Origin: Streptomyces exfoliatus
GTDB lineage: Bacteria > Actinomycetota > Actinomycetes > Streptomycetales > Streptomycetaceae
Assembly: GCF_000725545.1 (NCBI RefSeq)
Contig: NZ_JNZP01000010.1
Coordinates: 201,639-265,638, forward strand
DNA length: 64,000 nucleotides
Reading direction: 5' to 3'
The position numbers were made by a program, and so were the translations under genes. Shown here piece by piece: positions 51,774 to 60,020 of this stretch (within the stretch, counting starts at the first letter, position 1; the number at the start of each line of letters is the position of its first letter). The notes beneath the pieces were generated by a model, which had not been told where the DNA came from, searched no databases, and worked only from the letters and a program-made list of their open reading frames with translations.

Positions 51774-52976
51774 ATGGGACGGGTGACCGACCTCGCCTCC
51801 TTCGCCTCCCTGCTCGGCCCCGAGGGGCAGACCCTCCTCGCCGCCCTGCGCGACCACGACCCCGCCCAGGAGCTCGCGGTCGTCTCCCGGCTCCGCCGCG
51901 ACCACTCCGCCGAGCTGGTCACGGCGGCCGTCGGGCAGGCGCGGCTGCGGCAGCGGGCGGTGCCGAAGTTCGGCGCCGAGGACGCGTACCGGATGTACTT
52001 CACCCCGAACGGCGTCGAGCAGTCGACCCGCGCCTCGGTCGGCACCTACCGGGCGGCCCGCCTGAAGGCGCTCGGGGTGCGCAGCGTGGCGGACCTCTGC
52101 TCAGGGATCGGCGGCGACGCGATCGCCCTCGCCCGCGCCGGGATCTCCGTCCTGGCCGTCGACCGCGACCCGCTGACCGCGGAGGTGGCCCGCGCCAACG
52201 CCGAGGCGCTCGGCCTCTCCCAGCTGATCGAGGTGCGGTGCGCGGACGTCACCGACATCGACACCGCCCCCTACGACGCGGTCTTCGTCGACCCGGCGCG
52301 GCGCGGCGGCCGGGGCAGGATCTTCGACCCGGAGGCGTACTCCCCGCCGCTCTCCTGGGCGGTCGAGGCGGCCCGCAAGGCCCCGCACGCGGCCCTGAAG
52401 GTGGCCCCGGGCATCCCGCACGAGGCGGTGCCCGCCGAGGCCGAGGCCGAGTGGATCTCGGACGGCGGCGACGTCAAGGAGGCCGTCCTCTGGTTCGGTA
52501 CGGAACCGGGCGCCCGCCGGGCCACCCTGCTGCCCTCGGGCGCGGGGCTCACCGGCCGCGGCCTGCCCGACCCGGCGGTGCGCCCGGTCGGCCGCTACCT
52601 CTACGAGCCGGACGGCGCTGTCATCCGCGCGCACCTCGTCGCCGAGGTCGCGGAGGACCTGGGCGGCGGACTGATCGACGAGACGATCGCCTACGTCACG
52701 GCGGACGCGCTCGTCGCCACCCCGTACGCCTCCGCCTACGAGATCACCGACGAACTCCCCTTCAACCTGAAGAAGCTGAAGGCCCTGCTGCGGGAACGCG
52801 AGGTCGGCACCCTGACGGTGAAGAAGCGCGGCTCGGCGGTGGAGCCGGAGGAGATCCGCCGCAGGGTGAAGCCGAAGGGCCCGAACGCCGCGACGGTCCT
52901 GCTCACGCGCGTGGCGGGGGCCCCGACGATGCTGATCGGCCGGCCGGCCCGCCCCGACGGCGACGGCAGCCGCTGA
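51774..52976 (+). CDS. Class I SAM-dependent methyltransferase with THUMP-like C-terminus
   Basis: This protein has about 400 residues. The SAM-binding Rossmann part has VADLCSGIGGDAIALARAGISVLAVDRDP and YDAVFVDPARRGGRGRIFDPEAYSPPL, whose DPAR motif is typical of RNA or DNA N-methyltransferase-like folds. The C-terminal part (TPYASAYEITDELPFNLKKLKALLREREVGTLTVKKRGSAVEPEEIRRRVK) is THUMP-like, pointing to an RNA substrate. The ATG at 51774 is used; the GTG at 51783 is equally possible. It is divergent from the deacetylase and convergent with a membrane protein gene. Confidence 0.9.
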   Translation: MGRVTDLASFASLLGPEGQTLLAALRDHDPAQELAVVSRLRRDHSAELVTAAVGQARLRQRAVPKFGAEDAYRMYFTPNGVEQSTRASVGTYRAARLKALGVRSVADLCSGIGGDAIALARAGISVLAVDRDPLTAEVARANAEALGLSQLIEVRCADVTDIDTAPYDAVFVDPARRGGRGRIFDPEAYSPPLSWAVEAARKAPHAALKVAPGIPHEAVPAEAEAEWISDGGDVKEAVLWFGTEPGARRATLLPSGAGLTGRGLPDPAVRPVGRYLYEPDGAVIRAHLVAEVAEDLGGGLIDETIAYVTADALVATPYASAYEITDELPFNLKKLKALLREREVGTLTVKKRGSAVEPEEIRRRVKPKGPNAATVLLTRVAGAPTMLIGRPARPDGDGSR

Positions 52977-52989
52977 GTCCCAGAGCCTC

Positions 52990-53613
52990 TCAGTGGCCCC
53001 CGCGCGTCAGGCGGAGCGCGAGGCGGTAGTGGCCGACCGCCTTCACCAGGCCCGTCAGACCCGTGACCCAGAGGATCAGCGCGATCCCCATGCCGTAGGC
53101 GACCAGGCCGTAGCCGTCGTTCCGGCCGGCGCCCATCGGGACCGCGAAGCCCATCCACAGCCCCAACCCGCACATCGCGGCGGACAGCAGCAACCAGCAG
53201 ACGCTGAGGACGGGGGCGCGCAGGCGGGCGTCCGTCGGGCCGTGCCGGTCCAGGGCCGCCCAGAGGACGAGGCGTTCACGCACGACCCGGTCGCGTCGCA
53301 GGGCGCGGACCGTCAGCCACACCGCCGTGCCGAGGACGCCGATGCCCGGCACCGCCGCGACGAGGCCCGTCAGCATCATGATCGGGTCGCGGACCGGGCT
53401 GCCGAGCGAGATGAGCAGGACGCTGGTCAGCCCCCACCCCAACTGGAGCATGAGGAACCCGAGCAGGAACACCACGAGCCGCCCGCCGCCGAGCAGCCGC
53501 CTACCGAGCTCGTCGAGGGCCAGCGCCCGGTCGGCGATCCGCGCGTCCCGGTCGGGCCAGGTCTGGAGCTCGGCGGGCGGGGGCGGCGGGGGCAGCAGCG
53601 TACGCGGGGACAT
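52990..53613 (-). CDS. Conserved membrane protein of unknown function
   Basis: This 207-residue protein has a Pro-rich N-terminus (SPRTLLPPPPPPAELQTW) and four hydrophobic segments: LLGGGRLVVFLLGFLMLQLGWG and onward, PIMMLTGLVAAVPGIGVLGTAV, VLSVCWLLLSAAMCGLGLWM and YGMGIALILWVTGLTGLV. Basic loops (RALRRDRVVRER) lie between helices. No motif points to a function. The ATG at 53613 is preferred over a GTG three codons upstream. Confidence 0.75.
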   Translation of the reverse strand: MSPRTLLPPPPPPAELQTWPDRDARIADRALALDELGRRLLGGGRLVVFLLGFLMLQLGWGLTSVLLISLGSPVRDPIMMLTGLVAAVPGIGVLGTAVWLTVRALRRDRVVRERLVLWAALDRHGPTDARLRAPVLSVCWLLLSAAMCGLGLWMGFAVPMGAGRNDGYGLVAYGMGIALILWVTGLTGLVKAVGHYRLALRLTRGGH

Positions 53614-53746
53614 GCCGAGCACCCTAAAGGGGCGCCGGACCAGCCCTGTTGGACACCCCCCGGAGACGGGCGGGCCCGACAGGACGGCCGGAGACGGCAG
53701 GCCCGGCGCGACAGCCCGGAGACCGCGGGCCCGCCACCGGACACCG

Positions 53747-54988
53747 TCACCCGCCGCCCGACTCCCGCGCCTTCTCCCGCAGCAGCGCCCGCTCGCTCTC
53801 GTTACGGGTCAGCTCGGCGGCCCGCTCGAACTCCGCACGGGCCTCCGCCACCCGCCCGAGCCGGGCCAGCAGGTCGCCCCGCACGCTCGGCAGCAGGTGA
53901 TAGCGCGTCAGGGCCGGTTCGGCGGCGAGGGCGTCGACGATCGGGAGGGCCGCCGCCGGGCCCTCGGCCATCGACACGGCGACCGCGCGGTTCAGCTCGA
54001 CCACCGGCGAGGGGGCCAGCGTCCCCAACTGCCGGTACAGCGCGGCGATGGTCGCCCAGTCGGTCTCCTCGTACGAGGCGGCCCGCGCGTGGCACGCGGC
54101 GATGGCGGCCTGGAGGGCGTACGGCCCGTACGAACGCCCGTCTCCGGCCCGCTCCAGGGCGGCGAACCCGCGCCGGACCATCAGCCGGTTCCAGCGCCGC
54201 CGGTCCTGCGCGGCGAGCAGCACCGGCCGCCCGTCGGGCCCGGTCCTCGCCGCCGCCCGGGAGGCCTGCAGCTCCAGGAGGGCGGCCAGGCCGTGCGCCT
54301 CGCCCTCCTCCGGTACGAGGGCGGCGAGGACCCGGGCGAGGCGCAGCGCGTCCTCGCACAGGCCGGGCCGCAGCAGGTCGTCGCCCGCGGTGGCCGCGTA
54401 CCCCTCGTTGAAGATCAGGTAGACGACCTCCAGGACGGAGCCGAGCCGGGCCGCCCGCTCCTCCCCGTACGGCACCTCGAAGTCGACGCCCGCCTTCGCG
54501 AGCGTCCGCTTGGCGCGGGTGATCCGGGCCGCGACGGTCGCCTCCGGTACGAGGAAGGCGCGGGCGATCTCGTCCGTGCGGAGCCCGCCGACGAGCCGCA
54601 GGGTGAGGGCGGCCCGCGCCTCGGCGGAGAGCACCGGGTGGCAGGCGGTGAAGATCAGCCGCAGCACGTCGTCGTCGATGTCGCCGGGGCCCGCCGGCTC
54701 GGGGTCGTACGACTCCTCCGTGAGCGTCCTGCCCACCTCGGCGAGCTTCCGCGCGTACGTCTCGCGCCGCCGCACCAGGTCGACGGCGCGGTGCTTGGCG
54801 GTGGCCGTCAGCCAGGCTCCCGGCCGCTCCGGGACCCCTGACCGCGGCCACTGCTCAAGGGCGGAGAGGAGCGCGTCCTGGGCGATCTCCTCGGCGATGC
54901 CGACGTCCCGGACGATCCGCGCCGCGGTGGCGACGATCCGCGCCGACTCCATCCGGAAGACCGTCTCCAGCGTGCTCTCCACCGTCAC
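53747..54988 (-). CDS. ECF42-type RNA polymerase sigma factor with C-terminal extension
   Basis: This 413-residue protein has sigma region 2 (ARIVATAARIVRDVGIAEEIAQDALLSALEQWP, then RPGAWLTATAKHRAVDLVRR) and region 4 (LSAEARAALTLRLVGGLRTDEIARAFLVPEATVAARITRAKRTL). A roughly 230-residue extension follows (FEVPYGEERAARLGSVLEVVYLIFNEGYAAT), with TPR-like helices near its end. This plus the adjacent DGPF protein defines the ECF42 group known from S. venezuelae. That group has no anti-sigma factor, and the extension is needed for activity. GTG start at 54988. Confidence 0.92.
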   Translation of the reverse strand: MTVESTLETVFRMESARIVATAARIVRDVGIAEEIAQDALLSALEQWPRSGVPERPGAWLTATAKHRAVDLVRRRETYARKLAEVGRTLTEESYDPEPAGPGDIDDDVLRLIFTACHPVLSAEARAALTLRLVGGLRTDEIARAFLVPEATVAARITRAKRTLAKAGVDFEVPYGEERAARLGSVLEVVYLIFNEGYAATAGDDLLRPGLCEDALRLARVLAALVPEEGEAHGLAALLELQASRAAARTGPDGRPVLLAAQDRRRWNRLMVRRGFAALERAGDGRSYGPYALQAAIAACHARAASYEETDWATIAALYRQLGTLAPSPVVELNRAVAVSMAEGPAAALPIVDALAAEPALTRYHLLPSVRGDLLARLGRVAEARAEFERAAELTRNESERALLREKARESGGG

Positions 54989-55028
54989 GGTTCACATGAC
55001 AGCACACGGGACCGACAAAACCGCCGGA

Positions 55029-55394
55029 TCAGCCCTCCGGCATCTCCTCGACCTCACGGACCTCCAGGCCGACCTTCCACTGCGGCGGGTGGACGGCCAG
55101 GAAGCGCTTCCCCCACTCGACGGCCTCGGCCATGTCCTTGCACTGGAGCATGGCGTAGCCGCCGACGACCTCCTTGGTCTCGGTGAACGGGCCGTCGGTG
55201 TACGACAGCTTCCCGTCCGACCAGGTGATCCGGGTGGCCTCGGCGGTCGGCCTGAGCCCGGCCGTGTCGACCATGGCGCCGGCCTTGTTGATCTCCTCGA
55301 AGAGCGCGCCCATCCGCTCCTCGAAGCCGGGGTCGGCGCTCTCCATGTCGATGGTGTTCTCCTCGATGCGGACGAGGGACAGGAAGCGGGGCAT
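55029..55394 (-). CDS. YCII-related DGPF-domain protein
   Basis: This 121-residue protein has the dimeric ferredoxin-like YCII fold, with the name-giving DGPF in LSYTDGPFTETKEVVGGYAMLQ. Other motifs are MPRFLSLVRIEENTID, and EWGKRFLAVHPPQWKVGLEVREVEEM at the end. The ATG at 55394 follows GAGGAG. It sits 40 bases upstream of the ECF42 sigma gene; such genes are the usual regulatory targets of ECF42 factors. The biochemical function is unknown. Confidence 0.93.
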   Translation of the reverse strand: MPRFLSLVRIEENTIDMESADPGFEERMGALFEEINKAGAMVDTAGLRPTAEATRITWSDGKLSYTDGPFTETKEVVGGYAMLQCKDMAEAVEWGKRFLAVHPPQWKVGLEVREVEEMPEG

Positions 55395-55493
55395 GACGAC
55401 TCCTCGGTGGTGCGGGTGGCGGGGCCGTTCCCCGCCTTCCACACATACGTCGAACGGGCCGGGCCCGCATCGACACCACGCCCGGAGAATTTC

Positions 55494-56393
55494 TCAGACG
55501 TAGTCCTCCAGGCGGGCCACGGTGAATCCCTGCTCCTGGATGCGGCGCAGCATCGTGGCGGTCATCTCGGTCATCGTCCGGCCCTTGAGCTCGGAGGGGC
55601 CGCGGAAGTGGGCGAGGATGATGTCGCCGGGGCGCAGCTTCCGGTCGCCGCGCTGGTACTGCATGTTCTTGATCTGCATGGACTCGCGCCACAGCACGAT
55701 CGCGTCGACGCCGCACGTGCCCGCCGCCGCGCGGGTGTCCTCGTTCCAGTTGCCGTAGGGCGGGCGGAAGAGCCGCGGGGCCGTGCCGTACCGCTGTGTC
55801 AGCTTCGTCTGCTGGCCGCAGATCTCGCGGCGCTGGGCCTCGCGGGAGAGGGTGCGCAGGTTGGGGTGGGTGAGGGTGTGGTTGGCGAGCCCGTGGCCCT
55901 GGGCGACGAGCGGGGCGAAGTACGCGTAGTCGGCGCGGATGGCCGCGTCGGTGAGGAACATCGTGACGGGGACCTTGAGGTCCTTCATCATCGTCACGAA
56001 CTCGGGGTCCTTCTCCGCACCGTCGTCGATCGTGATGAAGACGATCTTCTCGGTGGTGGGGATGTCGCTGATGACGGGGACGGGTCCGCCGGGCCGCCGG
56101 ACGACCGGCTTGGTCGCGGGCGGGGCCGGCGGGGGCGCGAAGGGCTTGAGCCCCCACTTGCGGTACGCGGCGGGGGCGGCGGCCCCGGGAGCCTTGTCCC
56201 CCACGGAATCCCCGGCGGGATCCCCAGCGGAATCCCCGGCCGAGTCGCCCGCCGGATCGCCCGCCGAGGACGTCGCCTCGCCCGCGGCCGGGGTCCTCGG
56301 GGCCGGAGCGGCGGCGGGGTCCTCCGACGCGCAGCCGGTCACGAGCAGGGCGACGGCGGTGAGGGCCGCCCACAGCGCGATCTTCTTCTTCAC
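55494..56393 (-). CDS. Polysaccharide deacetylase lipoprotein (CE4), second copy
   Basis: This 299-residue paralogue of the 50724 enzyme has its lipobox (VTGC) at about residue 21. A GDPAGDSAGDSAGDPAGDS repeat linker occupies about 45-65. The NodB domain has FITIDDGAEKDP, LANHTLTHPNLRTL, RPPYGNWNEDTRAA and GDIILAHFRGP. It ends VARLEDYV like the other copy. GTG start at 56393, with AAGAAG-rich codons (KKK) at the N-terminus. It likely acts on cell-wall glycans; the two copies may divide substrates or growth phases. Confidence 0.92.
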   Translation of the reverse strand: MKKKIALWAALTAVALLVTGCASEDPAAAPAPRTPAAGEATSSAGDPAGDSAGDSAGDPAGDSVGDKAPGAAAPAAYRKWGLKPFAPPPAPPATKPVVRRPGGPVPVISDIPTTEKIVFITIDDGAEKDPEFVTMMKDLKVPVTMFLTDAAIRADYAYFAPLVAQGHGLANHTLTHPNLRTLSREAQRREICGQQTKLTQRYGTAPRLFRPPYGNWNEDTRAAAGTCGVDAIVLWRESMQIKNMQYQRGDRKLRPGDIILAHFRGPSELKGRTMTEMTATMLRRIQEQGFTVARLEDYV

Positions 56394-56439
56394 GCGTTGT
56401 GGGATGCCCGTCCGAACCGAAAGGTTGCCCGATCCTCGC

Positions 56440-56694
56440 TCATTCCACCGATTCGAAGCGCCAGCGGTGGACCGGACGGGTGATCAGCTCCGCGTCCGGC
56501 TCCGGCAGCTCGGGCAGCTCGGCGTCGAAGGACTCCGCCTCCCACCAGGTGAGGACGAGGACGCGGTCCTGGGGTGCGCGGAGGAGTTCCCGGCGGACCG
56601 GCTCGCGGGCCGGCACCTGGGCGCGCGCCCACTCCAGGAGCTCGGCGCCCCGGCCCTGGGCGGCCCGCGCCTCCCACATGAGGGTGAGCCTCAC
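56440..56694 (-). CDS. Small conserved protein coupled to tsaD
   Basis: This 84-residue protein starts at a GTG that overlaps the tsaD stop (GTGA). Visible sequence: [26 protein letters not shown] and [22 protein letters not shown], close to the ABM/dimeric alpha-beta barrel pattern (beta strand, helix, then a WW-containing strand). It is acidic near the end. The function is unknown. It is conserved in Streptomyces at this spot as far as I recall. Confidence 0.75.
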   Translation of the reverse strand: MRLTLMWEARAAQGRGAELLEWARAQVPAREPVRRELLRAPQDRVLVLTWWEAESFDAELPELPEPDAELITRPVHRWRFESVE

Positions 56695-57791
56695 GAGTAC
56701 AGGTTCTCCTTGCTGACCTCGTGCACGTGATCGTGGTCGTGGGTGCGGCCGGGCACGTGCGGGTCCGTCACCGGAAGCGACGAGTCCGCCGACAGCTCCA
56801 GGTCGGACGCCGGCCGGTTGCGGGCGACCATCTCCGAGCCGAGGGCCGCGACCATCGCGCCGTTGTCGGTGCACAGGCCGGGGCGCGGCACCCGCAGCCG
56901 GATGCCGGCCCGCTCGCAGCGCTCCTCCGCGAGGGCCCGCAGGCGCGAGTTGGCGGCGACGCCGCCGCCGATCATCAGGTGGTCGACGCCCTCGTCCTTG
57001 CAGGCCCGGACGGCCTTGCGGGTGAGCACGTCGACGACCGCTTCCTGGAAGGACGCGGCCACGTCCCGTACCGGCACGTCCTCGCCGGCCGCCCGCTTGG
57101 CCTCGATCCAGCGGGCCACGGCCGTCTTGAGGCCGGAGAAGGAGAAGTCGTACGCGGGGTCCCGGGAGCCGCTCAGGCCGCGCGGGAACGCGATGGCGGC
57201 CGGGTCGCCCTCCCTGGCGAGCCGGTCGATGACCGGTCCGCCGGGGAAGCCGAGGTCGAGGACGCGGGCGATCTTGTCGAAGGCCTCGCCCGCCGCGTCG
57301 TCGATGGTGGCGCCGAGGGGCCGCACGTCGGAGGTGATGTCGGCGGAGAGCAGCAGCGAGGAGTGGCCGCCGGAGACGAGCAGGGCCATCGTCGGCTCGG
57401 GCAGCTTGCCGTGCTCCAGCTGGTCGACGCAGATGTGCGAGGCGAGGTGGTTGACGCCGTAGAGCGGCTTGCCGAGGGCGTACGCGTACGCCTTGGCGGC
57501 CGATACGCCGACGAGCAGCGCGCCCGCGAGACCGGGCCCCGCGGTGACGGCGATGCCGTCGAGGTCCTTCGGGGACACGCCGGCCGTCTTCAGGGCGCGC
57601 TCGATCGTCGGGACCATCGCCTCCAGGTGGGCGCGGGAGGCGATCTCGGGCACGACGCCGCCGAAGCGGGCGTGGGTGTCGACGCTGGACGCGACGGCGT
57701 CGGCGAGGAGGGTGGTGCCGTGGACGATGCCGACGCCGGTCTCGTCGCAGGAGGTCTCGATGCCGAGTACGAGGGGTTCGTCAGCAGCCAT
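56691..57791 (-). CDS. tsaD: tRNA N6-threonylcarbamoyladenosine (t6A37) transferase TsaD
   Basis: This 366-residue Kae1/Qri7-family ASKHA protein transfers the threonylcarbamoyl group to A37 of ANN-decoding tRNAs. It has [30 protein letters not shown], the iron-binding GVNHLASHI (His-x3-His), [11 protein letters not shown] and [14 protein letters not shown]. The C-terminal tail after about 340 is His/Asp-rich ([22 protein letters not shown]). It is encoded with rimI and tsaB in one operon. Confidence 0.97.
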   Translation of the reverse strand: MAADEPLVLGIETSCDETGVGIVHGTTLLADAVASSVDTHARFGGVVPEIASRAHLEAMVPTIERALKTAGVSPKDLDGIAVTAGPGLAGALLVGVSAAKAYAYALGKPLYGVNHLASHICVDQLEHGKLPEPTMALLVSGGHSSLLLSADITSDVRPLGATIDDAAGEAFDKIARVLDLGFPGGPVIDRLAREGDPAAIAFPRGLSGSRDPAYDFSFSGLKTAVARWIEAKRAAGEDVPVRDVAASFQEAVVDVLTRKAVRACKDEGVDHLMIGGGVAANSRLRALAEERCERAGIRLRVPRPGLCTDNGAMVAALGSEMVARNRPASDLELSADSSLPVTDPHVPGRTHDHDHVHEVSKENLYS

Positions 57792-57822
57792 CAGTCATTC
57801 CAGCCATGGGTCGGTACGGACA

Positions 57823-58311
57823 TCAGATCTCGGTCTCAGTTCCTTGGACGGTCAGTCGCATCACGAGCGCGTCCACGTTTCCGGGCTGGTAGTAGCCGCG
57901 CCGGAAACCGATGGGCTCGAAGCCGAAGCGCTCGTAGAGCTTCTGGGCCCTGGTGTTGTCCACGCGCACTTCGAGGAGGACCTCGTCGCACTCGAAGGCG
58001 GTGGCTTCCTTCAGCAGGTCGGTGAGGAGCCGGGCGCCGAGGCCGGTGCCCCACTGGTCGCGGGCGACGGCGATCGTCTGCACGTCGCCGAGTCCGCCGG
58101 CGGCGGCGAGCCCGGCGTATCCGACGATCCGCCCGGCGCCGTCCTCGGCGACGATGTAGTGGCGCGTGGCCCCGGGGCCGCGCGCGTGCGCCAGCTCCGA
58201 CCAGAACATCCCCGCCGACCAGGCGTCCTCGGGGAACAGCTCGTCCTCGAGGGCCAGCACCGGGGTGATGTCCCACCAGCGCATCTCGCGCAGCTCCACG
58301 GGGCCGGTCAC
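57823..58311 (-). CDS. rimI: Ribosomal protein alanine N-acetyltransferase RimI
   Basis: This 162-residue GNAT acetyltransferase has the acetyl-CoA motif A, VARDQWGTGLGARLLTDLLKEA, plus LEVRVDNTRAQKLYERFGFEPIGFRRGYY and the start REMRWWDITPVLALEDELFPEDAWS, all typical of RimI. It acetylates N-termini of ribosomal protein S18 in E. coli, but actinobacterial targets may be broader. The GTG start overlaps the tsaB stop by four bases. It is the middle gene of tsaB-rimI-tsaD. Confidence 0.95.
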   Translation of the reverse strand: MTGPVELREMRWWDITPVLALEDELFPEDAWSAGMFWSELAHARGPGATRHYIVAEDGAGRIVGYAGLAAAGGLGDVQTIAVARDQWGTGLGARLLTDLLKEATAFECDEVLLEVRVDNTRAQKLYERFGFEPIGFRRGYYQPGNVDALVMRLTVQGTETEI

Positions 58312-58964
58312 TTGGGAGTGACCACCTTGTAGTTCTTCGGCACCTGCGCGTCGGGGCGGCGCAGGTACATCGGCAGCGGGTCGAGGAACCCCTCCCCGCC
58401 GGCCGCCAGCCTCTCCGCGGCGAGCGCGGCGAGCGCCGCCGCCGACTGGTGCTCGGGGTCGCGGGCGTCGGGGAAGGCCTCCGGGTAGAGGCGGGCGCCC
58501 GCGCCGACGACCGGGAGGCCGGCGAGCCGCTCGGCGATGTCGGCGGGCCGGTCGACGGCCGCGTCGCCCGCGCGCGTGCGGGAGTCGTCGTACCGCGCCC
58601 AGTAGACCTCCTTGCGGCGCGCGTCCGTGGCGACGGCGAAGGGCTCGTCGATCCCGGAGGCGTACGCGAGGCCGTCAAGGGTGCAGAGTCCGTGGACCGG
58701 CACCCCGAGGGCGGAGGAGAAGGCGGCGGCCGTGACGAGGCCGACGCGCAGGCCCGTGTAGGGGCCGGGGCCGACACCGACGACGACGCCGGTGACCGCG
58801 TCGAGCTTCAGCCCGGCCTCCTTGAGGACCCGGTCGACGGCGGGCAGCAGCAGCTCCCCGTGACGGCGGGCGTCGACCTGGCTCGACGAGGCGACGACGG
58901 CCTCGCCGTCGTGCAGGGCGACGGTGACGGCGGGGGTGGCGGTATCCATGGCGAGCAACAGCAC
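58308..58964 (-). CDS. tsaB: t6A biosynthesis protein TsaB
   Basis: This 218-residue TsaB (YeaZ) is the partner of TsaD in t6A synthesis. It has LAMDTATPAVTVALHDGEAVVAS, VDRVLKEAGLKLDAVTGVVVGVGPGPYTGLRVGLVTAAAFSSALGVPVHG and YASGIDEPFAVATDARRKEVYWARYD. Its sequence past 150 (PVVGAGARLYPEAFPDA) completes the family pattern. GTG start at 58964. It heads the tsaB-rimI-tsaD operon. Confidence 0.96.
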   Translation of the reverse strand: MLLLAMDTATPAVTVALHDGEAVVASSSQVDARRHGELLLPAVDRVLKEAGLKLDAVTGVVVGVGPGPYTGLRVGLVTAAAFSSALGVPVHGLCTLDGLAYASGIDEPFAVATDARRKEVYWARYDDSRTRAGDAAVDRPADIAERLAGLPVVGAGARLYPEAFPDARDPEHQSAAALAALAAERLAAGGEGFLDPLPMYLRRPDAQVPKNYKVVTPK

Positions 58965-59060
58965 GCGAACAGCCTACGGCTCCCGGGCACGGTGCCCCGC
59001 CCCTCGCTCCCCCTGCTGCTACCGTCACCCTTCGATACGTTCGTACGAGAGGTGGGCACG

Positions 59061-59627
59061 GTGGCACGGAGCAGCTCGGGATTCGTGGCCGGGCTCACGG
59101 CGGCGGCCGTCGCGGCGGTCGGCTTCCTCGCCTACCAGGCCTCCGCGAACGTGCCGGCGAACCTGACGGAGAAGCCGCGGGTGACGAGCACCGCCGCCCC
59201 GTCGATCTCGCCGAGCGGCGGCCCGACGCAGCCTCCCAGGAACCCCCTCGCCGTCCCGGCGAACTCGGGCACCGGTGAGCGGGTCGTGTACGCGCTCGGC
59301 GACCGCCGGGTGTGGCTGGTCGACGAGAAGGGCACGGCCACGCGTACGTTCACGGTGATGCCGAGCACGGTGGACCCGGCGCCCGGGTCGTACAGCGTGA
59401 CCTCCCGCTCGGGGTCGGTCCGCGGTTCGGACGGCGTGCAGATCGAGCACGTGGTGCGGTTCGCGACGGCCGAGGACGTGTCGATCGGCTTCAGCGCGGC
59501 GGTCGACGGCTCGACGCCGAGCCCGGACCCGTCGAGGAAGACGGGCGGGATCCGCATGAAGCGGGCCGACGGGGACGCGCTGTGGATGTTCGCGGTGATC
59601 GGCGCGAAGGTCGTCGTCGTCGCCTGA
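59061..59627 (+). CDS. Conserved exported protein of unknown function
   Basis: This 188-residue protein has one N-terminal hydrophobic segment (FVAGLTAAAVAAVGFLAYQASA, about 8-30) and a Ser/Pro/Thr linker. A beta-rich domain of about 110 residues follows (ERVVYALGDRRVWLVDEKGTATRTFTVMPSTVDPAPGSYSV) and runs to RMKRADGDALWMFAVIG. It resembles a small L,D-transpeptidase-like beta fold, but the SHGCVR-type catalytic Cys is absent, so no activity is claimed. GTG at 59061 with GAGAGG upstream. It is divergent from tsaB, and a 15-base tandem repeat begins inside its stop codon. Confidence 0.8.
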   Translation: MARSSSGFVAGLTAAAVAAVGFLAYQASANVPANLTEKPRVTSTAAPSISPSGGPTQPPRNPLAVPANSGTGERVVYALGDRRVWLVDEKGTATRTFTVMPSTVDPAPGSYSVTSRSGSVRGSDGVQIEHVVRFATAEDVSIGFSAAVDGSTPSPDPSRKTGGIRMKRADGDALWMFAVIGAKVVVVA

Positions 59628-59670
59628 GTCGCCGTCGCCCGAGTCGCCGTCGCCCGAGTCCTCGTCGCCC
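59626..59670. repeat. 15-base tandem repeat starting in a stop codon
   Basis: GAGTCGCCGTCGCCC occurs at 59626-59640 and 59641-59655, then GAGTCCTCGTCGCCC at 59656-59670 and a partial copy. The first copy begins at base 2 of the TGA of the upstream gene, so loss of the stop would add a SPSPESPSP-like tail. Confidence 0.85.
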
Positions 59671-59710
59671 GATCGTCGTCGCTTGACAGGCCCCGGCCCG
59701 GGATGCGGTG

Positions 59711-59896
59711 CTACGCCGCCTCGTCCCGCACCGGCACGTGCAGGATCTCGTCCCGCTCCGCCCGCTCCGCCCGCTCCGCCCGCTCGGAGTGGAGCGACGG
59801 TGGGGTCGAAAGGGTGCGGGCGGCCACGCAGGACGCCAGCAGCTCACTCATCGGGACGGGGTCCCGGCCGTGTCCCGCACGCTCCTGCGTCGCCAT
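59711..59896 (-). CDS. 61-residue conserved protein with iron-box promoter
   Basis: The sequence begins MATQERAGHGRDPVPMSELL and continues with ASCVAARTLSTPPSLHSE. Three AER triplets from 9-base repeats follow, and it ends in EILHVPVRDEAA. There is one Cys, no membrane segment and no known domain. The N-terminal half (PMSELLASC-x-AA, then STPP) is, from memory, conserved in Streptomyces, which supports a real gene. The ATG has GGAGG five bases upstream. A DmdR/IdeR-like iron box lies 12 bases before the ATG, so it should be iron-repressed. Confidence 0.7.
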   Translation of the reverse strand: MATQERAGHGRDPVPMSELLASCVAARTLSTPPSLHSERAERAERAERDEILHVPVRDEAA

Positions 59897-59907
59897 GCAT
59901 GCCTCCC

Positions 59908-59928
59908 GTAGGTTAGGTACACCTAACC
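59908..59928. promoter_or_regulatory. Iron box (DmdR/DtxR-type operator)
   Basis: GGTTAGGT-AC-ACCTAACC (59911-59928) is a perfect 18-base palindrome. Aligned with the DtxR-family consensus TTAGGTTAGGCTCACCTAA, positions 59908-59926 match 16 of 19 bases. It lies upstream of the 61-residue gene and downstream of tsaE, both on the minus strand. Confidence 0.85.
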
Positions 59929-60020
59929 AGCTCGTGCATCCATGTCACCACGCCACGTACGAACGACGCAACACCTTCCCGACACGTTGTCGGAATCTAC
60001 GTCTCCGCCCGCACGGGCGC

